Shown here one piece after another: positions 1 through 13,030 of a stretch of DNA of 64,000 bases; position 1 is the first letter of the stretch, and every line of letters begins with the position of its first letter. The notes beneath the pieces are model-generated. The model ran no database searches and was not told the DNA's origin. It saw only the letters and a program-made list of their open reading frames with translations. Source of the stretch: Undaria pinnatifida (lineage: Eukaryota; Sar; Phaeophyceae; Laminariales; Alariaceae); NCBI GenBank assembly GCA_012845835.1, contig JABAKD010000025.1, forward strand, positions 24,041,923-24,105,922. The letters are read 5' to 3'. Position numbers and translations under genes: made by a program.

Positions 1-406
1 GCGGCGACCAAGATGAACATTTAACTCTATCGGCGGTACAGCACGATTTAACTCCACACTCTTTGCCGCAAGTATTTTGTTTACTGTTCACTCTATCAGA
101 AGCACTTTGGGCGTTCCATTGCGATGTCATCTACGGTGCCCATATCGGTACAATGTTTTTTTTGCAGCGTTCAGACCGACTATCTTGTGCGATCGTTCAC
201 ATACGGCCTCGGAAGGCCTGTTATTATCCGTATTGAGATAATTTGGATGGGTTTGTACGATAAGAGTGGCGTTATATACTGGGGATGGTCGGAAAAAAGA
301 TTGGAGGCACGAGCCTCCGATATGGGAAGCCATCCGGGGCTCTGGTGAAATCGAGAAAAGCTACGTCTCTGCAAAGGCCACGAAAGTGAGTAGTCTCCGA
401 GGACTT
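1..406. other. Lead-in of unit 1, no gene seen
   Basis: This stretch is homologous to 30,255-30,661. Short open frames exist on both strands but differ between the two units by frameshifts, so none looks coding. I see no RNA gene or element ends here. Confidence 0.6.
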
Positions 407-2490
407 TCTCAATTGGCAGACAAGCATGGGACACTCTGTATCTCCGCCCGATACCTTTATACTATGTCGTCGTTATATGCTTTAATTGTTTGTTTTTGTG
501 GCAGCGTTCCTCCAATCTCTCTTCTATTGCTCTTTTCGTAGCGATTTTGCTTTTGCTTTTCATCGAGCCCACAACCCCTGTTCCTTCGCGGGTGGTTTCT
601 TATCCCAGAAAGCGCCCTTCCTCCTACAACGTCGACTACAACAACAGTGAGATGGCAGGGGTACCTCTTGTCGGTCGCCGGGTACGTACCACACGGACGA
701 CACCTTCCAACTACGTAGGGACGACACTTCTCTTCGGAGCACACTCGTCGTCTCGGCTTTCGGTCAAATCAGTTCCCCACCAGCTGTGTGTTCATGGACG
801 ACTTCACAGCGGAACTGCCCAAACGCTATCCATCAGGAGCACCTTTCTCGTTTCGGCGTTCGTCGCTTCAGTCCCCCGATAGCTGGTCGCATGGACCACT
901 CCGCAGCAGACCTGCCCAAGCCCCATCCATCAGACGTGTTCGCTCCGCGCTCAGCCAGCATGTTGCACTGCAGATCTCAGCGAGGTGCCGGCACAAGCCC
1001 CAAGATAGCCCGTTGACTGTACTTCTTTTTTGCGCTTCGGGGCTGAGGCATACACACGACGCGCAACAGACAAGCATGCTTCAGTCAACCCTTGGAAAGA
1101 CCAGCGACGAGGACTTCGCTTGCTGAGAGAGCCCATCGTCCTGCATACACCTTTGCTGAACGAACCAGACCGTCATTCGCGGGAACCCCTTGGATAACCG
1201 GCAGCGTGCTCTATGAGCTCATGGGGGGGCTCCTTCCTTGTGGTCCTCCCTGGGAAGCAACAGCAGTTGCTCGTGGATTGTTTTTTCGTTCTCGTTTTGA
1301 GATTTCCTCCAGTACACGCGTTATCGTATAGTTTTCGGTACATACGTCGATCCGTCCTGCGCGTCGAACAAACTGCTGTGCTCCCTTTCTGGTGAAACTA
1401 TATCAGCAACTAATTGGACACAGCCCGGACTCCTCTCTGATTTGTCGCGATCAACAGCGTTCCCCACTGCGTCACGTAGCTCCGACCACCAACATGTACG
1501 CAGCGCTACCAACTACAGTGCAGCATGAAGGGCTCGCTGTCAATACATGCCACATACCGCCAGATTCTCTGCTGTAGATGTCAATGTACAGCATCCGAGC
1601 CGTCTCCTTTGCTCCTGCTCATCCGTCACGTAGCTCGACCCTTCACTACAACAGCGTCCACAGTTACAGCACGGCAAATCTGACACTCTCCGCTGCTGTG
1701 CGACTCCTCCTTGGAAGCCCAATTCGACTGTTTGTTTCGTCTTGGCCCTCCCGTGACAAGAACTTGAATATAGTGAACGCTAAAACTCTTTGCTGTTTTT
1801 TTTTAGACAAGGCTCTCTGCGTGTGCGATGCCCTATATTTCACCAATCTTGGGTTCGCAGGGGCTATTACCACTTTTTTATGGGAACAGCTGCGATAGTT
1901 CGGCACTGTGCACTGCTGTCGATGCAAGTGTTCCTTTGTAGTGCGGTGGGTGTGGGCACGCAATATTTTCAGCTCTTCAGGCGTTTGGCCGTCCTCCTGC
2001 TGCCGGTAATTTTGCTTCCCTTCCACAACACTACTAGGATCAATGCTGAACTATATTTTTCCAGCTGTCACAACGGATGCTGTTTGTTGCAACGGGGTTT
2101 ATGCTTGGCGGAGACGCTGGGCATTTTTCATTTGGCGCAGACGCTGCCGTTCGGCTGCGGTTGCTACATGTGCTGCCCTTCCATTTGCTGCTAGGGTCTA
2201 TGCCAGCATTTTTTTTCTCTGCGCATTCCCGGACAGATACTGCCTGTTACAGTGCGTTTACTACAGATCGCGGAGATACTGCACTTTACAGCTTTTTATG
2301 GTGCAAGTGGGGATCAGCCCGTTTGATGGGGTACTTGGGGGCAACCAGCCTTTCTGTTCGGCTGCGGGCGTACACACCTTTTCTACAGCTGGTCTTGGTA
2401 TTATACTACCCTTTTTGAGGCGGATGGTGTTGTCGTCACCCGTTGTCAAAGGAGCAATCTTGCAGCAATGAGCACTAGTGCAGGCTCGAC
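407..2490 (+). repeat. LTR-like start and 5' region of the Ty3 element, unit 1
   Basis: Bases 407-473, containing GGACACTCTGTATCTCCGCC-like sequence (near 429), match 42,401-42,465 at about 80%, the signature of paired LTR starts. The rest of this stretch has no recognisable protein. Open frames of 100-140 codons occur on both strands but are not kept between units. The end of the LTR and the primer-binding site could not be fixed; the LTR may be long and include the tandem arrays that follow. Confidence 0.45.
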
Positions 2491-2940
2491 CGTCCCTCTA
2501 TAGTGTGGTTGGTGGGGGAACTGCCTTGTCCGGACGCTATACTACCCATCATGGTGTGGTTGGAATGGCCGTTACTTGTTGACAGAGCAGCGATAGTACA
2601 GCAATCAGCACTACTGTAAGCGCGATTGGCCCCTGTAGTGCGGACAGCGGGGAAAATGCCTTGTTCGGGGGTTATACTGCCCATCTTCGTGCGGTTGGTC
2701 CCTATGGGCACAGCAACGATCACGCAGCGAGCAGCTTTACTGTAGGCGCGAACGCCCCCCTATAGTGCGGTTGGTGGGGACACTACCTTGTTCGGCGGTT
2801 ACACTGCCCATTTTTGTGCGGTTGGTTTTGTCGGTACCTATATGCACAGCAACGACAATGCAGCGAGCAGCACTACTGTTGGCGCCACCTTCTCCCTAGG
2901 GTGCGGTCGTTGGGGAAACTGCTTTGTTCAATCGTTGTAC
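2490..2940 (+). repeat. Tandem repeat, unit about 132 bp, about 4 copies
   Basis: Units begin near 2,500, 2,632, 2,761 and 2,897 with variants of 'tagtgcggttggtgggga', followed by 'ctgccttgttcgg' and 'tatactgcccat'. Cysteine-rich open frames across it are a by-product of the repeat. The same array is present at 32,740-33,430 in unit 2, where its first unit is interrupted by a MITE. Confidence 0.85.
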
Positions 2941-2954
2941 TGACCTTGTCCCCT

Positions 2955-3900
2955 GATTGATACATGTACAACCCTCCACTATGCTACCCACTCTCTACAC
3001 TACTGCTGAAGGGGATGCTGTTCGTTCTTTGTTGTAAACAGTTGGCGGCACGATCCTCTAATCCGCCACACTACTGTTGGGGGAGATGCTGCCCGTTTTG
3101 TATAAGATTGGCTGCGCGATCGTCTACTGTGCTACCCCCCCCTTACTACTGTTGGGGCAGATGCTGCCCGTTTTGTATAAGGTTGGCTGCGCGATCGTCT
3201 ACTGTTCTATCCCCCCCTACACTACTATTAGGGCAGATGCTGCCCGCTTTTTTATGTGCGGTTGGCTGCGCGATTCTCTACTGTGCTACCCCCCTGCACT
3301 CGTGTTGGGCGACCCTTCACTGTGCTACCCCCCTACACTGCACGTAGGTTGAACGCTGCTTGTATTGGTGCGATGAGAGCGTCCGCGGTTTGGGTGACCC
3401 TATGCTGTGCAACCCCAGTGTACTGCACCAGGGGTATATGCTGCCATTTTTGGTGCGACGAGCATCGACGTGTTGGGCGAACCCTTATTGTGCTACCTCG
3501 TACACTGCACCTTTGTTAAATGCCGCCTGTTTAGTTGCGATGAGCGTCGACGTGTTGAGTGATCCCTTACCGTGCTGCCGCGAATGGGATATATGCTGCT
3601 TGGTTTGGTGCGATAGGCGCGGGCTTCTTGCGCAACGCTTTACTGTGTTACCCCCCGATTCACACACTGCATCTAAGGCAAATGCTGCCTGTTTTGGTGC
3701 GATGGGTGTGTGCTATTTATGCGACGCTTTCCTATGCTACCCCGGCCGCCTACCATAAATGTTGCCTGTTTAAGTGCAATTAGTGCAAATATACCTTTAC
3801 TGTGTTGCACCCCGTGCAACGCGGTTGGTATCAGTGCTGCCCATTTTTGGCCGCTTTCACTGCGTTTCGTGCAGGCGTTACCTGTATACCCTACGGTAAG
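2955..3900 (+). repeat. Tandem repeat, unit about 70-85 bp, about 12 degenerate copies
   Basis: Each unit combines 'tactgtgctacccccc' with 'gcagatgctgcccgtttt' and 'ggttggctgcgcgat'. Units are closest around 3,060-3,330 and decay to about 3,900. The array precedes gag directly and is shared with 33,480-34,420, so it predates the duplication. Confidence 0.85.
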
Positions 3901-4200
3901 ACTGGGCGCTGCTCTTAGGTTGCGGTTTTTGGGGATGGTACCCATCTGCTGCTGGACATAGTCGAGGCTCATATCTTGCTGTTTGCTGAATCACAGAATC
4001 ACAGACATACCGCTGATTGCAGCAGGGGCACCACAAAAATATATTTGTCTCCATAGCCTTTATACGAGTCGTCTCATCCCGCCATCTTATCCCACACCCT
4101 CTTATTCCGCTGCCCCCCCGACAGACAATATGCCACAACATGTCCATCATTGAGAAAGCGGGCTATTCGGGGCAAGATAAGGTCTTCCACGCGCCCCAAT

Positions 4201-6936
4201 ATGGCTGCCCACAAGACAGGGAGAGCTCGCTCGAAATACCGGGACTCGAGACTCGGAGAATCACCGGAGACGGATTCCGTTGACGAGACAGAAGACGGAC
4301 CACAATACCACGACCCGTACCAACCAACCCACAGAGTTGACTCGCCGGTTCGGGCAAAGAATAAACGGACCAACCACCACCGAACTCGGGGGCGTCTCGA
4401 CGTTCGCTCTCGCCAGCCCCGGGGGAGCGGCAGCAGCTGCCCTCCCCCGCTCTCGACAGGGCACAGCCCGCCGCCATCTGGGCTCTCCACGGTCGGCCGA
4501 GCGCATGGCCAGGGCTTCCTGGACCTGACCGCCCATGCCGGCCCCTTGGACTTGGCATATGAAGTGGCGCGGGCCCAGCGAGCGCCCAACGATGCCAACC
4601 AGATGATCCACCGGCGTAAAGCACGCCGACGTCGGTTTGACGAAGATATCTAGCACGCGAAGACCGCTGCGCGGGAGGGGTTTCTGGTAGTGGAGAGGGC
4701 GGAACAAGTCCTCGCCCAATCAGTTGCGCCGGCTGCAGCAGGAGCTACCGCGGCCCCCTCGCCTTCGACTCACCCGCAGGGTGTCGCATCCCAGCGACCA
4801 CGACGCGAGGACTCCGCCCTTTTTCAAGGGCAGCGTCGCGTGCATAGCGTCTGCACCGAGGGTAGTGTTCTCCCAAGCATCGGCGACCGCGATGGTGGAA
4901 ACGGCCTCCGCCCTTCACACATCAGGGAGGCCAGCGTCGTGGCAAGTGGACGCCCTTTCCATGGAAGCGGCCTGGACTCGCATGGATTGTACGCCCTGTG
5001 CCGGGCAGACGAGAGCCATCTTAACACTAGCCCTCTTCAGAGCTCTGCTGATGGCCCGAGACAAGGCCTCCGACCCCGTCTTGTGGGCTAACCCCGGAGG
5101 AAAAGCTGGCGGAACGCAACAGGAGAAAACAGCCACGCAGTGGCAGTTGCGACCGCGGGGAATGTAACCGTGATGATGGCAGCAATACTGGTGAGCGTGG
5201 CGACCACCACCACCACCACCCCGGGGGTGACAGCGATAGTGGGGGAGGGGGGGGCGCATTGAGTGCTTGTGTGGCTGAGGGCGCCATTTAGCGGGCAACT
5301 TTGGTCGCACACCCGGGGCAGTTGGCCGCAGCTCTGGCGGAGGCAATGGAAGACGAAGGTACGCGAGAGGACGTTCGGCGTGGACAGCTCGTCGCCCTCA
5401 TCACTGTCGTCTTAGTTCTCGAGCGCGGAAAATGACAGTGGGGTTGCCGTGGTAGCAAGTCAGAGGTATGAAGAGCAATGGCAGGAGGAGTATCTAGGCC
5501 GGGGGCTTTCACCCTTCTGTTGCGGCTGCTGATGACGCACTTCGACGGGGTTGACACGGAGGAGGGCTACACTAAGTGGCATATTTTGGGAATGTGCAAC
5601 GGCACGCCATTTTCTGATTTCAGTGGGGAGGTTCGCGTACTTGCGCCGACCGCAACGGGGAGTGAGCGAGCGGTTTCTCCGGGGACGCGTGTGGTGTTGC
5701 AGGTGGTTCGGGTTGCGGCGAATGATAAATTGCCGGCTCTCATGCCTGCGTTGTACCCTGGTTCAACGGCAACGGACCGGCGGCCATGCGCCTCGTTGGA
5801 TGCTCTATGGCGGGCATTTAGGGACTAAGGTCATATTACACCTGCCGTCAACGGCGAAACGTTTTTTTTTTCTGCCTGTTTCTTCTACCAGAGGGCTGTC
5901 ATGCGCCCCGTCGGGACACCGGCCCGCTGATCATGGGCGGGGCCAGGCCCGAGTGCCGTCCCAGTCACTTTCGTGGCAGACGGGATCGAGCCATCATTCA
6001 ATTGTCATGCTCATCGATGATTCATCTGACCCTTGACTTCACCACACATCGAACTGTTCGCCACTAGAAGGGCATTACTATGCAGATTGTTTGGCCGTTA
6101 ATGCCTCGTTTAAGACATTCGACCTTCTCCTCTTTGGAGCGGCCTCCTTTCACCTGCCGCTGATGCCCTCCGAGAAAACCAGTGGCTTTGCCTGAACTGC
6201 GACGAAGACAACAATTCCTTCACGCATTGTAGGCATCCTTTCATCACTGCGACTGACTGCTTGAACCCCGAACTTGACCAACTTGGCGACGATGACGAAC
6301 AACAACTTTGACAAACGCTCATGGTCTGCTACCGCCGACAGGATACATCTTATCACCCGAACAACAAGAAAAGTCGTCTGTCTCCATCTTTCAGGTCGAT
6401 CGCGAGGGTACCACCAGCATCAGGGCCAGAAACACTGCCAGAACGATACAACATACACGTCAGGTCACGGTGGTGGTATCCCGCGCTCACCTGCCTCTCC
6501 TGGCCCCGCTCCTGCACCTCGAATGCGCTTTAGAGCCGCCCATAACCAAGGCGGAAACACTCTAGCACGCCAGGCGGGCACGTTACGTAACGGCAATCGA
6601 CAGCTCGAGGGCGGTACGGCAGCGACGACAACACTGTCGGGGGGCATTTCTATCGGTTTCAGAAGATGCTCGTGTTCTATTGCTAGCCTGTTCAATTACG
6701 CAGAAGAGATTGCTTCCGTCAAGAGCCCACGGGCGTTTACGCCGTCTGTGGACGATTCTCACGAAGTAGTACCGGCGGCGAGAACTACTGCTTCGAGCGT
6801 GGCTTCCTGCAACCAGATTATTGTTTTTCTTCCGACGACGAAAACGCGCGCTTCTAACGACGTTCTTCTCGGTCATGGTTCGAGTTCGGCGACGGGAACA
6901 GTCCTTCCAGCGCTGTATCCCTCGGCCGCGGCATAA
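4201..6936 (+). pseudogene. gag: gag remnant of Ty3 element, unit 1
   Basis: A plausible start is the ATG at 4,201 (MAAHKTGRARS...), an Arg/Ser/Pro-rich N-terminus. Further blocks in shifting frames are an Arg-rich segment at about 4,560-5,150, a conserved segment at 5,478-5,828 (MTHFDGVDTEEGYTKWH...), and a zinc knuckle near 6,190. At least three frameshifts and several stops separate them. Unit 2 keeps a longer open block (35,059-35,640, 193 codons), so unit 1 has decayed further. Assignment to gag rests on position upstream of pol, the basic N-terminus and the knuckle. Confidence 0.7.
6190..6235 (+). other. CCHC-like zinc knuckle with His replaced, unit 1
   Basis: The read is C-L-N-C-D-E-D-N-N-S-F-T-H-C, i.e. 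CX2CX4NX4C: the spacing of a retroviral-type knuckle with Asn where the zinc-binding His belongs. Unit 2 (36,684-36,725) has the same Asn, so the change predates the duplication. Confidence 0.65.
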
Positions 6937-9013
6937 ACTCGGGAGTTGGGGTATGCGCTCCAGCCACTGCCTCCATCAACTATGGCACATGAGCCCGAGC
7001 TCTGCTCGCTCGCCCCCAGGAACGCGTCGCGCAGCCATATAGTTGCGGAGACGGCGAGTCGCCTTTGTTTGCGAACGTGTTCATCCCTCCCCTCCCTGAC
7101 CAGGCGGCGGCCGGTTTGAGGTGTGGGACGGCCGAACCTCAAACACGTTTCCTAACGAGGAGGCGGCGATCGGTTTGAGGTGTGGGAAGGCCAGCACTAA
7201 AATACCGACATTATTTGCGAGGCTCGATCCGGTGTTTGCTCGCGATAGCTGCGGGTGATTCGTTTTTTTTTTTCCCCATCAAGGTGGAGTCGACAAGATT
7301 AAGTACCTCGTCTCTTTTTTTTAAGAGGCCTGACGGAACAGAGTCTCCTCGTGTAAAAGTATTATTGCCACCAGCCCGAGCCCCGCTCCAGAAGACGCCC
7401 ACAGGGTGGACGGGCCCTGCTTAGTCTTTTAGCAAGCTAACGGACGTGGTTCAGGCTACCTCTGCCGCAGTGGCACATGAAGATGATCCGACACTGCCCG
7501 ACAGGCCAGTTGTAACGCCACGGCCTCCAGCTTGATGAGCTGGGCGCTATTGCTGTATATTTACGGAAGAATTGCGCCTCTCGTCAAGCATAAATAGCTC
7601 AGAGCTCTGCCCCTTCAGGCGCAGTTCGAGCAGTTTTCTCGCGATTATACGACAAACATCGATGAGGCCCAACGCGGGGAAGCGTGGGTTTATCCTTGCG
7701 TCGTACTCCCGAGACCTGGTGTTCCTGAAGGCGACATCACAGGCCCAAGGTGCCGAGGACTGGTGTTCTCAGAGGGGGAACATTGCAGACCCAATTGCCC
7801 AACAAGGATACCGACGGGTTGGCACCGTCGGTGTCGGGTTCTTTTCCGTGTGCAGTGAGGGCGGCTTTTTGCGATTTTCCACCAGCGTGTGAGGACGACC
7901 TGAGGCGAGCAACCGTGGCGTAGGACCCGCATCATGCCACCTAGACCTGGTGTTCCCCCAAGGGGACACTACAGGCCCATAGAGCCGAGGACTCGTGTTC
8001 CCAGAAGGGGACATTGCAGACCCAAATGTCCATTGAGGCTAGCGACTGGTTGGCACCGTCGGTTGTTTCCATTTTTCGGACGCAGGCTGAGCGGATTCTC
8101 GCGTTTGGCTGCCAACGAACGAAGAAGACCCGAGGTGAGAAACAAATGGTTGGATTGGCATCGTGCTCCCGAGGCATGGTGTTTCCGGACGGGGACATTG
8201 CTACCCCGAATCCCAACATGGCTGTTGACCCTTCTCTCGAACACTCCACAGACAAATTGTGATTGTTCTGGCACCCTCATCCTATTTTCCGCCGTGGTTC
8301 CGTTCGTTGGTTGTCATGGACGCCGGGAAATATTACTGCGCAGAGCAGTACATGATTGTCGAAACCACCAGGCTTTTCCAAGGCCACCCAAAAGAGGGGC
8401 TCATCATGCCGTCGCCTAATCCAAGCACACCAAAACGCATCGGTCGAAGCGTGCGAAACTTTGACTCCGACGTTGGGGACAGGGAGACGCAAAACCCGTG
8501 TTATCTAGCACCTACGCAAAATTCTCGCAGAATCCAGGCATAAAGAATAACCTTTTGAGCTTTGACAACAAGTTTCTGGCTGAACTCAGCCCTCTGGACC
8601 CAGTGTGGGACATTGGTCTCCGGGCTGATGATCCCAGGGTCAACAACCCATGCCAGTGGAGAGCGAAAATTAAAAGGGTGAGGCACGCTCTGCCGTTCAC
8701 GAAGCTGTTCGTGGCGGTAAGACCGGGTCGGCGAAACCGGCCTCCCCTAGTCGGTTCCGCCCCTGCAAAGCGACCACAAGAACCAGGCAATCTCGTGCGT
8801 GCCGTAGTCGGGCCGTTAACAGTGGCCAGCATTCGCAATGCTTCCCCTTCAGAGTTTCCGACCTACCTTTCCGGCGCGTTACCCAACTCCACGCAGTAAA
8901 GGTTTGGAGATAGCCTCTGGCGTCGCTCCCGATCTTGCGATGTCAGAACACAGCCCCTGATTTGTCGGGGGTACTGTGACGCTTTACGGCGTATCGTTCA
9001 CTACGAAAATCGC
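6937..9013 (+). pseudogene. gag/pol linker region of Ty3 element, unit 1
   Basis: No domain is recognisable between the knuckle-containing gag and RNase H. Short open blocks are kept between the units, for example around 8,498-8,899 (DPVWDIGLRADDPRVNNPC) and its partner at 38,988-39,467, which suggests ancestral pol coding sequence now broken by frameshifts. The stretch just before 9,014 (SEHSP...GVSFTTKIA) may be the lead-in to the protease, but no D-[ST]-G active-site motif follows. Confidence 0.45.
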
Positions 9014-9300
9014 GTACATCAGCCGAGCAACACCCGTCTCGGAAAAGCACCGGACTCCCGTAGATTAGGGGAACGGCAGCGCTGTTTGCGCCCCTAAACT
9101 CCTCCGATTGTACTGTGTAGAACCAAAATCCGCATGTCCTTCGGGCACAAGGCACACGAGAGCATTGACAAAGTGGGGATCCTTAACGCACGAGTCCAGC
9201 GACAGCATGAGTTGGTCACTGCGTTCGATTGCACACTCGAGTGCCGAAAAGGTAGCGCCAACGGCGTCGCCGATTTAACTGGACCGCTTGCCAGAGCCTG
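9014..9300 (+). pseudogene. pol: RNase H remnant of pol, reverse transcriptase missing, unit 1
   Basis: The order YISRA (9,014), SEKH, TPVD, then after a frameshift FGHKA (about 9,140), NARVQR, FDCTLE and RKGSANGVADL (to about 9,275) matches the C-terminal RNase H of Ty3-type pol (Y-x-S-R ... D/G-H-K-A ... Y-R-K-G ... N-x-x-A-D). A stop follows TPVD. No reverse transcriptase block, in particular no YxDD-type motif, lies upstream, so this domain is joined almost directly to sequence that should precede or begin the protease. Confidence 0.75.
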
Positions 9301-10109
9301 CTACGGTGTACATCTACTACAGAAGCTTGACGAGCTTCAACCCCGTGGGGTTGACAAGTCGCCACCCTGTTGGATATAGCGGTATCTACCTCCTGCGGAC
9401 CGGCGAGCTGCGCGCTTCCTCTTTGCCGATTCCAGGGGTCGGTTTGGGTGGACTCGTGCCCCGCACTGAAAGCACTGTTTTAAGTGGACTCGTGCCCCGC
9501 ACCGAATGCACTGCCTTTGGTGAATTCGTGCCCCTCGATCAAAGCAATGTCTAGATTGGGCTCGTGCCGCGCACATAACATGCTGGCTTGCGTGGGCTCC
9601 CTCTCATCTCTATCGTATTTTGCAATTTTCGCACAAACGAGCCACGTATAAGAATTGACGGCCTTTCTGCTCCCCCGGGGATATTTGTCGCTCGTGATTC
9701 GGCCTCTGTCGCCACTACCGAAGGCTATAGCGGCCGCGGGTCGATTTCTCCGTCCGCCTGACACCGTTCTCGGTTCGGTTTTCGATGTACCCATTGAGTA
9801 CAGCACCGGCTCTGCAGAAGCCTGGCTGCAGCGACGCCAATCGCACAGTCGACTCCTTCATCAAGGAGGTTTGAACAGGCTCCGGACTCCGCCGCGACCA
9901 CTGGTTCAATTGTGTCCATCTCTGGCTTGCTTGGCACCCCAGCCCCTCAATCGTCGATAACGCGCTGACGAACAGCCATAGCAACCGGTAACGCGCCCCT
10001 ATTGTAGAATATAGACTCATGCCCGACGGGCCCCCTCGGCCATCTTCCAGAAAAGGTTCGCACGTATCAGCTTGCCGATTAGACGCGAGAGCAGCACGCT
10101 GAGTCGACG
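9301..10109 (+). pseudogene. pol spacer between RNase H and integrase, unit 1
   Basis: The reading frame at 9,288-9,554 contains three short degenerate repeats of a GLVPRTES-like motif (9,450-9,540). A further open block at 9,655-9,960 is shared with 40,219-40,524. The sequence then breaks off at about 10,109, where unit 2 continues into integrase. Confidence 0.5.
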
Positions 10110-13030
10110 TTTTATTTTCCCGACATTTTGAAGCAATGGTCTGTTTTCAATTTTCAATGTCAATGATGATTACTGGGAGCCCGAACGGAATATCGTTAAA
10201 AAGAAGCTCAACACAACAACGTAGTTCCATTTACATTCAACCCACTTTCAGACCGTTGTAGGCATCTTCCAGGTTTTCGAAACATGTATAAATATCTCTA
10301 CCAGGTATTGCTGAACCAGACCGAACATGGATTTATTGCTACGTGCATGGCGTGTTTTCGAGGGAATTATTTATCTGAGCATACCACAGTCCCTTCATGC
10401 TCCTTCCTTCGAAGAACGTACACTGTCAGGCCCTTTGATTACATCACCTTGGTGTACAGCAGAAGTTAATACAGAAGCCACTTCACACGGTGTATTTATG
10501 GTTACACGTACAACATGGATGTGGAGAGATGACGCTTTGCTTGTTCGAACGGTATGTTTCCACTCCTACTCATAACGGAAATGCGTGAGCATTCAAGTAT
10601 AGACCCGGCTGAGGGTGCCGCAACACACTCACGATTCTAACATTGGGCGATACGGACGTTCGACATGGTGGAAACAGGTGGCATAGTCGATTCTACACCG
10701 CGAACCATACGCCGTTTTCGCCATGGGGCTTGTGGCGCTCGACTTCGCGCTCAAACGACGGTTTCAATTAAAACACCACTGTCTGATACTTCGTAGAGCT
10801 CTCGGAACCAGAATAGCATACTCTACAGTACATTGGATATACAGCATTTTTCCGTGGCTGACAATAATTAATTCGAGCGCGGACGTCGTCGCCGATCTTG
10901 AAACTTAGCATTCATAATGTTTATCACGCAGGTGGAAGCCCAAGGTGATATTTATGTATGAGATTTGTATAGCTCAATCGCAGAATGCGCTCCTACGTCG
11001 ACAGGGCGTCGGCATCGCCACTACGTGCAGTCCGACGTCAATTTCAGGAAGTAACCTCTTAATCTTCGACAGCATCCTTGTCTACACCCAGTTCATAAGG
11101 TAATGAGATATTGTCTTGTCATTCAATGGAGCCCAGTTCCCCATATACAGCTCGCCTGTGTCGGGGAATAAGTGCTTTCACCAGTATTTATGTGCCTGGT
11201 TTATCATGCGGGATATTGTTTCAGCCTTCGCTCCTGATTGTCCCAAAAAAAGATTTCGTGCTGCCCCCGCATGCTGTGACCCCCCCCCCCCAAAACAAAT
11301 TTTACAGGCGGAATCCATTGTGCTTCTAATGCTTTCAACGATTTCCCCTGGGCCTGGACATCGTCCATCTGTGAACCAGAAGGCGGCATGATATGAAGTC
11401 TAATCGGTTGATGTGCCTTCATGCGGGTGTATCGAGTGTCAAGGTCATCCACGGCACGCTGTCATAACATAATATTTGGGTGAACCTGACTTGCAGATGT
11501 CACCGTGGAACGCAGCTGCCGAAGAGGTGCCCTCCACAAGCTCCCGAAAACGAACTTGAGCAAAATTGTATTCTATGGTTTCTGGTGACAGAAAATCTCG
11601 AATGTGTTGTTCGTAGGGTACAGAGTGTCACTAGTTGAGTTGGGGGCACCGGCCTTACCGTACTATTCGAACTTGCACTACAGCGATCAATAATATCGTT
11701 AGTGTGATTGCCATTCGGTGATGTGCGTCAGCCTGGACATATTTGCGGTCTGCAAGTATTGCATTGTTGCTAATCGTTTTAATAGTCGGACCGAAAATCA
11801 TTGTTTTGTTGCTGACTTGAGAATTTTCTCCCGCCCTTCATGCACTACAAAAGGCCGACTATCGCTGAACAAGCTATCAACATTTGGGTTGGTACGTATA
11901 TTCGGTGCTCGCCACGTTTGAACCTCGTACGCAAGCAAGCATGCAAACTCGATATGTCTGAGGAAAAGATTAAAAATGAGAAAAGTAATTATTGTTTTAC
12001 CAACACAAACACCGCCACTGGGCTGCATATGCTGCCAATCGGATGGGGGCATAGGGCTAGCAGCATCGAGTGTAGATAATGGCGCGGCGTTGATTGCTGA
12101 TATTCTAACAAGCAGTCGTCCAAGGTGGATTCGCGATATCATCGCAACAAACGGTATTGGCAGGTGTAAATGTATCAGAGAATAGCGTGGATTTATCCTG
12201 CAATTTGTGGCTGATGCCATCACGATGCTTCGTAACCAACGCGAAGCCTGATCCAAAAAAAGAATGTCAGGACTATATGTATGCGGCAAAATAAAGCCCC
12301 AGGTATGGGTTTGGTGTACGGTTACAGTAGGTATACTTTTGACATCTAAGAGAGGGCAGAATGTGGCTTAAAGTTGTTGCAGGAATGGCTGAAAACATCA
12401 ACTAGGACAACAAAGCGTAACGATAATATTTTTCTCCCATGGAGTGCTACTAGTACTGTTATAGCGTGACTACGTTAGAAACATTCATTGACGTTTTGGC
12501 CCACGCATTATAACCCTACTCGGAACAATAAGCAGTGCTGGGTATACTGGTTGCAATGGAGAACTGGCTTAGTACCAGTCACTACACCTATCGGAAGAAT
12601 AAACTTCCGGCGTCGAGGAAGGGTATGCTTCCCGTACATTTTTACATGTATGGTGTTGGCAGCTGTTGATTGATGAAAGGTGATACTGTTAGTTTTAGTC
12701 GATATCGTTGAAGCAAGTGCCGCGTACCATGTACGATGTTGGAACATGAACCTACCGAACGGGTTCAAACGAACATGTAAAATTCTGTGCATAATGCAAA
12801 GCAGCATGTAATGTGTCTGGCCGCGGATCATTCCGCAAAACGAAACGTACCTGATGAAGGCAAACACCACACCGGTACATACAGCGTATAGGTTTACAGT
12901 GTATCGTTGAGTGCCCAGGCCCTGGTAAAAGATGGCAAAACGGCGTGTACTTCACGCCCGCCGCAAACCTGACAGCCCCTAGACGACCTGGTGTATACCA
13001 AAAAACATCATGCGTGCTTCGGCGTAACAA
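10110..13030. other. Unit 1 sequence without a recognised gene
   Basis: Collinear with 42,482-44,205 and 47,230-48,440 of unit 2. No protein family is recognisable. A short + frame at 11,976-12,185 (…ILTSSRPRWIRDIIA…) has a longer counterpart in unit 2 (47,327-47,683), but a TAG ends the unit 1 version and the shared residues vary freely. A C-run lies at 11,280-11,292. At 11,805 unit 2 contains 3 kb absent here. Confidence 0.5.

Larger units (their letters stand above)
407..10109 (+). mobile_element. Decayed Ty3-type LTR retrotransposon, unit 1 copy
   Basis: The order of parts reads as an LTR-like start at about 407, a long 5' region with tandem repeats, gag at about 4.2-6.9 kb with a zinc knuckle near 6.19 kb, and a pol remnant with RNase H at about 9.0-9.3 kb. 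All frames are broken by stops and frameshifts. Reverse transcriptase is missing, and the integrase and chromodomain present in unit 2 are deleted at about 10,109. The left boundary rests on a stretch of about 60 bp at 407-473 that reappears at the 3' end of the unit 2 element (42,401-42,465), as expected for LTR starts. The element is not functional. Confidence 0.75.

Noticed and set aside
2955-3900. CRISPR-like array
   Set aside because: Units are contiguous and degenerate with no unique spacers, and the setting is eukaryotic retrotransposon DNA.
11798-12289. 163-codon frame on the - strand and the opposing + frame
   Set aside because: Neither is kept in unit 2 over its full length; the + frame has a stop in unit 1 and freely changing residues.
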